From NCBI GenBank assembly GCA_033439265.1, contig JAVTVX010000019.1, positions 22,470,039 through 22,534,038 on the forward strand: 64,000 bases of DNA, read 5' to 3'. Made by a program: the position numbers and the translations under genes. This stretch comes from Dillenia suffruticosa. Taxonomy: Eukaryota; Streptophyta; Magnoliopsida; Dilleniales; Dilleniaceae. The notes under the pieces are model-generated. The model made no database searches. It worked only from the letters and a program-made list of their open reading frames with translations, and was not told where the DNA came from. This document shows, in pieces, positions 55,518 to 64,000 of this stretch; positions within the stretch are counted from its first letter, which is position 1, and every line of letters starts with the position of its first letter.

Positions 55518-57280
55518 AATTCTCTCATACCTAACCAATGTTTGTCCTCAAGCATTCACTAGATTCATGTTACACGACTATTCTCTTCTTCACTCCTTCC
55601 CCTCTTTCAATTCATTTTCAAACAATTTAAATTAGCACACATCGAAAAATTCAAACCAAAACAACAATTCGGAGAACAAGTGATCATAGTATCATAACCT
55701 TCAATGAAAACATAAGCATCCTATCAAACTTAACAATCTCATCAAAATTCATTGTATCAAGATCTAATACTCTCACAAGGAGTTTACTCTATACACTCAA
55801 AGTGTTTAAGGGAATTTATCAATAACTTTCAAAATCAAATCAAAGTATGTCATTACCATAAGTTGCTTATTTATCAAATCTCTACCACCACTTATATGAA
55901 TTCAAAACAAAAATCTGGGGGTCTTTGTAATGGTTGTAATGTGGTTTGGGTAAATGTAGGATAAGAGAATAAATGTGATGTGTAATAAATATATCAAAGA
56001 AATATATCAAGAACACAAAACCATTTCCCCTATCAAATATATCTCATATCATGAAATACAATCAACCCAAAAGAAAGATACTCCAATCAAGAATATCTCA
56101 TTTCTCAATCAAACTTTTGCATTTTCTCAAATTCAAATTCTGGGAATTTCTTTTTCTTTTTATTTTCTTTCCATTTTTTTTCTTTTTTCTTTTTCATTTT
56201 TTTTCATTTTTTTGTTCATTTTTTTCTTCTCTTTTTTTTTTGAATCACAATCGACTTGAGGATGAATAAAAATATGGAGTATACACAAATCACTCCAATC
56301 ATATAATCGACTTCCCAAAAATACATCCCACAAAATAAAGTTACCCCATTCCCTTTTATAAATAACCACTAAATTCTTGCTCTAAATACATGCTTCTTTG
56401 ATATAAAGATCAAAAAGAAAGTTAAGCGTAAAAAGAATGTCATGTGTCAAATAATGAGGTTATAACAAAGAAAATGGATATAAGCTCAAATGGTTTCACT
56501 AGGGGAAATATATACATGGGAATGTCTTTTTTGAGAGTTAAAAGGAGTAAACCTAAGTACCCCCATCGTACTAATGTATGAACTCATAGATGTGGTCTCA
56601 AAATGTATAGCAAAATAAGTTCTAGAATAGACATCTCCCCTATACCTAAATTCTATATTGTCCTCAATGTATACAAAAAATAAGAAATTTAAGCACAAAG
56701 CCTAAAGAAAGTCCCAACCAGCTCAATTGAAACTAGAACCCATAAATGCACCTAACACAATAAGATAGAAAAGAAAAGAAAAATGAAAGATGGTAATCTA
56801 CAAAGTTGGACAATGAAAAGAATGATAAAGAGTGAGAGAACTCCCCTAAGGTGATGGAGGGAATAAAAGTTGAAAACCCACAAAATCGGCGAGTGTTTGA
56901 ATGTCTCCCTTTTTGTGGCCCAAAACCACGTAATCATGCCTTGAGTAGAGAACTGTTGCTGTTCACCCTTTGAATTTCAATTTTTGAAGACCGCGTGATC
57001 ACACCTTAGCGAGGAGACTACTTCTGTCCGAGTTTTGCACTTCATTCTGAAAACCGCATGATCACGTTTTAACGAGTAAACTACTTCTGCCCAACTTCTC
57101 AATTATCCTCTGTTCATCTCTTGATTTGGATAAATACAACTCTTAGAATTTTCATCTTGGACAGCTACAAAAATTAAAAGAAAAAACTAATGACACTAAT
57201 CAAATACCCTTAATTAATTAAGAAATCAAATAATAAACTAATCAAACTCAGAAAAAAATATTCCGTTGCCTCCCAACAAA
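55518..57280 (-). other. Non-coding 3' part of the Athila-like element
   Basis: It holds a T/C-rich tract (56148-56240), CCRCRTGATCAC repeats (56924-57090) and, near its upper end, CCGTTGCCTCCCAACAAACG (57266-57285), the complement of the GTTGGGAGGCAAC motif typical of this lineage. The adjoining TTAACGTTT repeats lie at 57287-57315. I see no env-like frame. Confidence 0.6.
56924..57095. repeat. Three imperfect copies of a 63-bp unit with CCGCGTGATCAC
   Basis: Copies start near 56926 (CCACGTAATCATGCC), 56990 (CCGCGTGATCACACC) and 57053 (CCGCATGATCACG). Each continues to an AGWGRACTRCTTCTGYCC-like end. Confidence 0.75.
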
Positions 57281-57329
57281 CGTAATTGTTTAACGTTTTT
57301 AACGTTTTTAACGTCTTTAATATCTTTAT

Positions 57330-57865
57330 GCTCGACGTTCTCCACTTGTTTCTCTTCAAGGAGGCTTCAACTTTACTTTGGGAGACTCATATAATTTTTC
57401 TTCCATATCTAATTGTGCATTCAATTGAAAATCAATATTATATTTTTCTTCACAAGTTTCCTACACAATTAAATAAAAAATATCAGCAGAATAAATTGAT
57501 TGACACTCATTTGGGTATTTCATAGGATCAAAAATAATAAATTTAACAATTTTGCTCTTGAACAAAATGGAGAGAGTACCCCCATCCACATCTATTTTAG
57601 CCTTTGTTGTTTTCATGAATGGTCTTCCTAATAGAAGTAGAGCTGAATCTATGATATTATTTCCTTCCATTTTCAAGATGTGAAAATCATTTAGAAAAAT
57701 TAATTCGTTAACTTATACCAAAACATTTTTAACAATCCCGTCTAGGAAAGCATAAAAGTGGTCAGCTAACTGAATAACAACCTCAGTTTCTCTTAAGAAA
57801 CCCAATTTTAGAGCACTATAAATTGAATAAGGCATGATGTTAATAGGTGCTCCTAAATCTAGCAT
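57330..57865 (-). pseudogene. Athila-like protease region
   Basis: Minus-strand frames read AMLDLGAPINIMPYSIYSAL, KLGFLRETEVVIQLAD, VNELIFLNDFHILKMEGNN and LLLGRPFMKTTKAKIDVDGG. This corresponds to the retropepsin-like domain of Athila elements, with the active-site DLGA motif retained and the LLGRPF motif intact. At least two stops interrupt it. The polyprotein breaks off near 57330, before any RT motif. Confidence 0.82.
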
Positions 57866-57959
57866 GGCATGCTCCATTTTTTTTTCTTATCAATAACACA
57901 AGGTAGAGTGAACATATCTGAATCCGTATATTTTTCGGGCAAAGTTCTCTTGATGATAT

Positions 57960-58860
57960 CAGACACATTCTCCACCCATGTCATCACCTCTTATCTTTTT
58001 AACTTCCTTCTCGTATTCTTTTGTCTTAGATTCCTCAAACCTACAAGGAAAATGTGACGCAATTATACTAGAAGCATTAGACAAAGAGGACTTGAATATT
58101 ACCTTGATTGAATTTTCATGTTTGCGCTCATCTTCTTTGTCCATCCTTCTCTTCATCTACCTTCTTAGATGGAGTGAAACTCAAATGAAGTTCCTTCTCA
58201 CTTCTCAACATTATTGCCCTAACATTCTCTTTGGGATTTACTACCGTTTGTGAAGGTAGTTTCCCTGAGGTTCATGCTTCCAAGTTACTAAGCGAGGTTG
58301 CCAGTTAAGTGATTTGACTTTCCAAATTTTGTATACTCGCTCTCGTTTCCTATTGAAATTGTTGAGTGTTAGTTGCAAAAACCTTCACTATATCCTCTAA
58401 AAATATACCAGAATTTAAGGGTTACGTAGGTTTGGGTGTTGGTCTGTTGAATATTGAGGTAGATATCTTGTCTGTCCTCTTTGGTCTCCATAGCTCAAAT
58501 TTGGATGATCTCTCCATCCAGGATTATAATGGTTGGAGAAACTAGGAAATCCTTCTATGACATTCGCTTGATGAGTGAGATCTTCTTGTAGGGATGGATA
58601 CATATCCAGCGAATGTCTGGATATTGAGCATATTCCACAAACCTTGGTTGCTTGAATTTGCCCCACAGCTATCTGACAAACTAAAGCAGTCAGTTCAAAA
58701 TTTTGACTTTCAAGATTCGATTGACTTACCTTAAGAGCTTGGTACTCAATGTACAAGGGTTGTTGGTTCAAAATTGGGATAGCTAACTCTTTCAGAGTTC
58801 TTTCACGATCTTCCATCTTCTCTTCCTTGTGAAAAATCAGTAAACAAGTGGAAAGTACAA
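57960..58860 (-). pseudogene. Athila-like gag
   Basis: The minus strand opens MEDRERTLKELAIPILNQQP at 58816 and has CGICSISRHSLDMYPSLQED, a decayed zinc-knuckle-like motif. Then come HYNPGWRDHPNLSYGDQRGQ, a Gln/Leu-rich segment (QNLESQITQLATSLSNLEA near 58330-58290), KLPSQTVVNPKENV, LRSEKELH and PFPSRF-like HFPCRFEESKTKEYEKEVKK (58076-57990). These are the usual gag landmarks of the lineage. The middle capsid part is missing between residues about 50 and 60 compared with family members, and stops separate the frames. Confidence 0.82.
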
Positions 58861-58880
58861 ACTAAGAAATTAATGTTGTT

Positions 58881-58902
58881 CCCTGATGATGGCGCAAAAA
58901 TT
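58881..58902 (-). promoter_or_regulatory. Primer binding site of the Athila-like element
   Basis: The minus strand reads AAATTTTTGCGCCATCATCA then GGGAACA, directly after the 5' LTR. It is a decayed form of the TGGCGCCGTTGCCGGGGA site, complementary to tRNA-Asp, that is typical of Athila and Tat elements. Confidence 0.65.
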
Positions 58903-60256
58903 TGGTCGGGTTGTCGAATTCCTCAAATTAATACTGATTCCCCTAATACAACACATTTGTAGCAATAGCGGTACCAGATTAATTCCACGGAAACTATGTT
59001 GACTTAACTTCTTAGTAAATGCTAAAATAAAATTGAGATTTATAAAATAAATTTCTAAATAAAAAATTAATAATCTAAAATTAAAAGACAAATCGGCTAT
59101 GCAAAAATACAAAAAAAAAAAATTAGAAAAGAAATTCAATATGCTAAATTACGATCCAAGAGTTCACACATTCGATTGTTTCACTGATTATGGGTTAAAA
59201 ATATTATTCTTACAATTCAAACATTTAACATTAAATTCATTAGGATAACCGTAATAAATCTTGTGTTTTCTTAAATTAATTGATCAAACCCAACATTCAA
59301 TCAAAATTTATCATAATCAACTAGGTACGATAGCGTTTCATATCAATATAATGACAGTATTAAGTTATGTGAAAATAGTAAAACAAAAATACAAATAATC
59401 ATGATAGTCATATAATTATTTGATTTTATTCTATCGATTCTTTAGGTTAAAATAAATATTAGTAAATGACCCATAAATATAAATAACCTATTTGCTAATC
59501 ATACAATTTATTCATGACAATTATGGATCATTGAAATCTTGGATGCAATAGAAAAATTGATATTGAATTAAATTGTCAGATTAACCAATACAATCCTTCA
59601 TAAAAAAATAAACCAAAAATCGATGAATATTTGAATTAAAAATACAAGAAATTAATTAAAATATATAACCTCACAATGAATACAATCAATAAAATTCCCC
59701 TTGAATCAGAAGAAAGAAACTAGCCACTCATGATGACAATCATATTATTGAATAAACAAAAGAAAACAAATGTACTTTAAAAAGAAAAAGAAAAATAAAC
59801 CTAAGAGAGAATTGTGCTATGTGAGTGCTCTGCCGCCTCCTCTCATATATATATGAATAGTGCCGCCCCTCATGAATAGTAACATGAATAGTGCCTTCTA
59901 GGGTTAATGAGAAGAGTCCTTTTAGTGCTCTAGGTCTCCATGATTCTCCCAAAATAATAGCAAAAAGATCCACAAAAATAGAAAAATTAAAAATTTGACT
60001 CCTAACAACAATTTTACTTAAAGTAAAATTCTTAAAATAAAATTTTTCACTCTTTGATACCTCTTCCTTTCCTTTGTAGGCCCAAATAATATCTTGAATC
60101 ATTAAATTCCAAAATTGCCTCTTTAAGCCCATTTTGATCCTATCTTCAATTTTTGATCCCTAAAAATAAAATGTCATAAAAACATTTGTTAGGGAATAAC
60201 CAATCTAAAATCATACCATAATATCAAAAATAAATGTAACATTTTGCGCATTATCA
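58903..60256 (-). repeat. 5' LTR of the Athila-like element (1354 bp)
   Basis: It starts TGATAATGCGCAAAATG at 60256 and ends CCCGACCA at 58903. The outer 320 bases and the inner 100 bases match the shorter 3' LTR closely; the middle has no partner there. The ATG-containing frame at 60132-59740 is not conserved coding sequence. Confidence 0.88.
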
Positions 60257-60261
60257 CTTCC

Positions 60262-60780
60262 GCAGGTACAGAACTAGAAAAAAAAACATCGAATGAACAT
60301 CTTACCCAATCAATACTTTGAAGCAAAACGGTCGCGAAATTCCTGACACTTAGGGTTCCATCGCATAAATGAGGGAATGAAGTTTTTTTTTCTTTTTCTT
60401 TAGGGTTCCGTTGGTATAGAGAGAGAATGAGAGGTAGGTAGAAGGAGAAAATAAGAACGGAGTTAGGGTTTCGTAACTCTAACTTGAAGATGTCACGATC
60501 AAGGACTGCACAACTAATGTTACAATCTGAAACTGCGATATCATTTTTTTTAGTGGTGCTATGAGCAGTGAATGTCGCGATTAAGGATCACGCAACTGAT
60601 GTCGCGGCTTGAGACTGTGAATCAATTATTTTGTCTTTAATGCTGCTATGAGCAGTGAATGTCGCGATTTGCAATCCCGACATCACTAGATTTGGAAAAA
60701 AAATAAAGAATGCTATTTAAATAATTTTGAATAAAAACAATATTATTTATGTAAAAAGTCTAAAAATATAAGCTTGGTAG
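60262..60780. repeat. Spacer with an 85-bp tandem repeat (TGCTATGAGCAGTGAATGTC)
   Basis: The motif TGCTATGAGCAGTGAATGTC followed by GCGATT occurs at about 60557 and 60643. Related GTCRCGAT and GCGGCT words surround it (60490-60690). The style resembles non-coding parts of Athila elements, so this may be a remnant of another copy. I see no gene. Confidence 0.5.
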
Positions 60781-61257
60781 TGTTGGAAATGATTAAACTT
60801 GAAGAAATGGCTCAAAGGAACAGGCCACTACATGAGCCAGCATACACCAGAGTTCAAGCCAAGGTGCCATAGTTTAATACCATAGCACCGTAGACCAGTA
60901 CCAGCGCATAGTGTAATGGTCCAGCAGTTGGAAGTTCATGAGGCACCCAAGCAATACATGAAGAGAAATACACTTCGTAGAGTAATGTTAGCTATTGAGA
61001 ATTACTATGATTTATTAGTTATTATTAGGTATTATGAGTGCTTAATAGAGAAGTAACGTAAGAAACTCTTCGACTCCCATCCCTTTCCTATAAATAGGAT
61101 AATCCTCCTCATTTGTAAAAGAAGCATTGTACATAATATATCAAGGTATGAAGAGAAATACATCTCTGCTCTCCTTCTATCGTTGAGAGTGAAAGTTTTG
61201 TTTAGTTATTTTGTGTTATCGCTTTCTTCTCACCACGCTAGCCAGCTTCTACTCCCA
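60781..61257 (+). repeat. 5' LTR of the copia element
   Basis: It begins TGTTGGAAATG, the common start of copia LTRs, and ends near CTACTCCCA, seven bases before the primer binding site. CTATAAATAGG at 61088-61098 is a strong TATA box, so transcription would start near 61120. Confidence 0.78.
61089..61096 (+). promoter_or_regulatory. TATA box in the copia LTR
   Basis: TATAAATA lies in the U3 part of the LTR, about 170 bases before the LTR end. Confidence 0.65.
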
Positions 61258-61263
61258 ATAAGC

Positions 61264-61275
61264 TGGTATCAGAGC
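61264..61275 (+). promoter_or_regulatory. Copia primer binding site (initiator tRNA-Met type)
   Basis: TGGTATCAGAGC is complementary to the 3' end of initiator tRNA-Met, the standard site that starts minus-strand synthesis in plant copia elements. Confidence 0.9.
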
Positions 61276-61284
61276 CTTGTTAAA

Positions 61285-62300
61285 ATAGCCACCAGAAGTT
61301 CAAGCATCACCTTCCAATTCCCACAACTTACCAAGACAAATTATAATAGATGGTCATTTCGAATGAAGGCCATTCTTGGGTCTCATGGCTTATAGGATAT
61401 TGTAAAGAAGGGTTATGAGGAACCTGCTGATGAAAGTGCACTTACAATAGCCCAACTAGTTCTTTTGGAAAAGGCAAAAAAGAGAGATCAAATTGCTCTC
61501 TCTATCATCCATCAAGGATTGGATGACGATATGTTCGAGAAATTGCCAATGAGACCAAGGCTAAGAATGCATAGGATATCCTTAAAAACTCCATAGTAGG
61601 AGTTGATAAGGTGAAAAAGGTGAGACTCCAAACTCTAAGGGCTGAGTTTGAGTCACTCTTGATGAAAGAGACTGAGTCCATAACAGACTACTTCACTCGT
61701 GTATTGGCGGTAGTGAATCAAAGGAAAAGGCTCAGAGAAGTGGTAGATAAAGTATTGGTGGTAAAAAGATTTTACACTCCCTTACCGCAAAATTCAATCA
61801 TATAATCGTTGCAATCGAAGAGTCTAAGGACTTCAAGGCTATGACTATTGATGAATTGAATGGGTTGTTATTAGCCCATGAAGAGAGAATGAAGCGAAGT
61901 CAACCGGAGCCTATTGAACAAGTCTTGCAAGCAAAACTTTCCTTTAATCTTAAATGAAATGGTTCAAAAAGAGGTAGAAGAAACCAAAGACGTGGTAGAG
62001 GATGAGGTCGTAGACGAGGCCAAGGATGTGGTCAAGGTAGAGGAGAGTAAAATTATGCTCAAGATTGCAAAAACAAAAGTATCCAAAGAGGTCGTTATAA
62101 AGGCAGAGGAAACAATTGGAGAAACAATGAGTCGAAGTGTGACAAAAGCCAAGTTGAATGCTACTCATGTAGTGAGTATGGGCACTATTCTTGTGAGTGT
62201 CAAACCAAGAGTAGTAATGCAGAGACAAATCTTACCGAGCATAAAGAAACCGAAGGTAAAACCCTCTTGCTCTCTCTAAGGGAAGATCCTTTAAGAAAAA
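61285..62300 (+). pseudogene. Copia gag (UBN2 type with CCHC knuckle)
   Basis: The frame reads [81 protein letters not shown] and [14 protein letters not shown], the UBN2 gag region of copia elements. The likely start codon is ATA (61285-61287) instead of ATG, and a TAG replaces the Trp after GSHGL (about 61393). A CX2CX4HX4C zinc knuckle is still complete at 62159-62200 (CYSCSEYGHYSCEC) in one frame. Shifts near 61590 and 61790 and an altered Arg-rich linker (61960-62150) separate the pieces. Confidence 0.87.
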
Positions 62301-63770
62301 AATGACATATGGTACCACGATAATGCTATAACAACCATACAACGAGAGGTAGCAGCAAGTTCAGACTTAGACATAAAGATGATGGGCTATATCCGATTTG
62401 GTGATGACATAAAAGTTGAAATCGAGGAAAAGGGCTCAGTGATTTTGGCCATGAAAAATAAAGGCCACAAAATGCTGCACAATGTCTACTATATACCCAA
62501 GATGAAGAGCAACATCTTGAGTATTGGACAATTCTTAGAGAACGGACATAAAGTAACTATGAAGGATCACATTCTTTGGCTTCGAGACCGGGAAGATAGA
62601 CACATTGCCAAAGTTTTCATGACAAAAAATCGCATATTTTTGCTCAACTTGAAGATGATGGAAGCAAAATGATTACATGTTTGTGTCCAAAATCCTTCAT
62701 AGATATGGCACATGAGGTACTGACACCTCAACTTTGAAAGTCACAAGGCTTTAGGAGAAAAAAGTACGGTGAATTGGATTCCCATGATAAATCATCCAAA
62801 CAAATTGTGTGAGGTGTGCTTACTTGGGAAGCATCTGAGGAGGAGTTTTCCCCAAATGTCAAATTCAAGAGCTACCAAGCCGCTACGACTTGTTCATGCT
62901 AATGTATGTTCATTGATGACTACTCACGGAAGATGTGGGTGTATTTTTTAAAAAATAAGAGCGAGACTTTTGATGTGTTAAAAAAGTTCAAAGCTTAGGT
63001 AGAGAAAGAAAGCGGCTACCAAATCAAAGTTTTAAAGACAGAAAGAGGTGGTGAGTTTACCTCTAATGAATTCAAAACTTTTTGTGAAGCACATGGGATT
63101 AGACGTCTTATGACGGTGCCAAGATCACCATAACAAAACAGAGTCGTTGAAAGAAAGAACAGGACGATCCTCAAAATGGGTAGGACAATGCTAAAGAGTA
63201 AAGGCATGCCTAGGGAATTCTGGTCAGAAACTGTTACATATGCGGTTTATCTGTCTAATAGATCACCATCAAGGAGTTTGGAGAAAAAAAACTCCTCAAA
63301 AAGCATAGAGCGGAAAGAAACCAACAGTTAGACACTTAAAAGTGTTTGGATCCGTCGCATACATTCATGTGCCGAAGCAGGAGAGGACAAAGCTTGATGA
63401 TAGGAGAAAAAAGATTGTGTTCATTGGGTATACTGAAAATACAAAAAGGTACAAGTGCTTTGACCCTAACAGTAAAAAATTGATAGTAAGCAGAGACGTA
63501 GAGTTTGAAGAAAGCGCTTCATGGGATTAGAGCACCAAAAATGGAGAGAAATATGAATTTCTTCCTTATTGGGAGAAGAAGAGAACATGGAGTAAGAAGT
63601 CGAAGGCGAGAACACAACCCCTAATACGCCAACAAGCCCAAGTAAACGGTCCCCAAGATTTCGAAGCATATACGATTTGTATGATTCTACCGAAAGGATA
63701 GACAATGAAAATTTATTTTGTCTATTTTCTAATGATGAACCATTAACTTTCACAAAGGCTGTAAAAGAGA
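62300..63770 (+). pseudogene. Copia protease, GAG-pre-integrase and integrase
   Basis: Protease: WYHDNAITTI (about 62315) stands where WYLDTGASNH is expected, so the active-site DTG is lost. HNVYYIPKMKSNILSIGQFL and LWLRDREDRHIAKV follow. GAG-pre-integrase: HLNFESHKALG, then NHPNKLCEVCLLGKHLRRSF (62780-62850). Integrase core: about 40 codons are missing before FIDDYSRKMWVYFL. It continues GYQIKVLKTERGGEFTSNEF (first catalytic Asp region changed to ERGGEF), PRSP*QNRVVERKNRTILKM with the catalytic Glu present, and MPREFWSETVTYAVYLSNRS. The C-terminal part has VFGSVAYIHVPKQERTKLDD and IFIGY-like sequence to 63530. Confidence 0.88.
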
Positions 63771-64000
63771 AAAAATTGGTATAAGCTATGGAGGAAGAAA
63801 TTCTCTCAATCGAGAAAAATAATACTTGGGAATTTGCAACACTTCCTGATAGTCATAGTACAATTGGGGTAAAATGGGTGTACAAGACAAAGAAAAATGC
63901 CAATGGAGAATGGTAAAGCACAAGGCAAGGCAGGTCAAAAAAGGGTACAAACAATAATATGGTGTGAATTATAAAGAAGTTTTTGCTCCAGTTGCTCGAT
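63771..64000 (+). pseudogene. Copia reverse transcriptase, N-terminal part (cut by window end)
   Basis: The frame reads EEEILSIEKNNTWEFATLPD, STIGVKWVYKTKKNANGEW, and later NYKEVFAPVAR-like words at 63965-64000. This is the start of the copia RT domain. A TAA follows GEW at about 63917, and small shifts are present. The YVDD motif would lie beyond the window. Confidence 0.88.

Larger units (their letters stand above)
55104..60256 (-). mobile_element. Athila-like Ty3/gypsy element, internally deleted, 5153 bp
   Basis: The element is bounded by LTRs and flanked by CTTCC at 55099-55103 and 60257-60261. On the minus strand it has a 5' LTR (60256-58903, starting TGATAATGCG and ending CCCGACCA), a primer binding site, gag, a protease region and a long non-coding 3' part, then a short 3' LTR (55517-55104). 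RT, RNase H and integrase are missing: the protease region stops near 57330 and GTTGGGAGGCAAC-type sequence, usual in the 3' part of Athila elements, starts at about 57270. It could move only with help from another element, and stops in gag argue against that. Confidence 0.9.
60781..64000 (+). mobile_element. Ty1/copia element, running off the right edge
   Basis: The order is 5' LTR (60781 to about 61257), primer binding site, gag, protease, integrase and the first part of RT at the window end. The 3' half and 3' LTR lie beyond 64000, so the target duplication (left flank GGTAG) cannot be tested. Numerous stops and small deletions show it is dead. Confidence 0.9.

Overview
The window looks like nuclear DNA of a eudicot plant. 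Two ordinary plant genes are intact: an NDR1/HIN1-like LEA_2 protein at 16040-16714, and a six-exon thylakoid curvature gene that I recognise as CURT1B at 25166-26517. Almost everything else is a nest of transposable elements and gene fragments. AT-rich spacers, GT-AG introns, CACTA, Ty1/copia, Ty3/gypsy, L1 and RTE elements, and a plastid-like tRNA-Ser fragment all fit a plant chromosome. The sequence does not let me name the species.

Left part (1-15278). Fragments of PEX2 (peroxisome biogenesis) and of S-adenosylmethionine synthase lie side by side and run into an inverted CACTA terminus at 2567, which suggests gene fragments carried by a transposon. Next comes a decayed minus-strand CACTA element with a TNP2-type transposase and a second, Transposase_24-type ORF. 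Its outer end is at 15278. A 2722-bp solo LTR (7025-9746, target duplication ATCAT) sits inside the transposase reading frame, 11 bases before its stop codon. An intron of the second ORF is swollen by about 2.3 kb of unrecognised DNA.

Middle (15279-27579). This part holds the two host genes, a degenerate Transposase_24 ORF (about 19950-21373) and an L1-type LINE ORF1 on the minus strand (22192-23160).

CACTA in gypsy (27580-42490). A 13.7-kb CACTA element (27799-41525, 3-bp target duplication ATA) has split a minus-strand Ty3/gypsy pol gene. Protease and the start of RT lie on the right; the RT core lies on the left. The CACTA carries arrays of palindromic GCGACGAA repeats at both ends, TNP2 and Transposase_24 genes with stops, and a tandem array of GC-rich hairpin modules that abuts a fragment resembling plastid trnS-UGA.

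Right part (42491-64000). In order: a possible LTR fragment, a chromovirus-type integrase with an internal duplication, a copia RNase H remnant, a second solo LTR of the same family as the first (47671-50510), a 5'-truncated RTE LINE with a perfect 17-bp target duplication, an Athila-like gypsy element that has lost RT and integrase and has LTRs of unequal length (55104-60256, target duplication CTTCC), and a copia element with LTR, primer binding site, gag, protease, integrase and the start of RT that runs off the right edge.

The elements record a relative order of events. The CACTA element at 27799 is younger than the gypsy element it splits, the solo LTR at 7025 is younger than its CACTA host, and the RTE LINE is younger than the duplicated unit it sits in.
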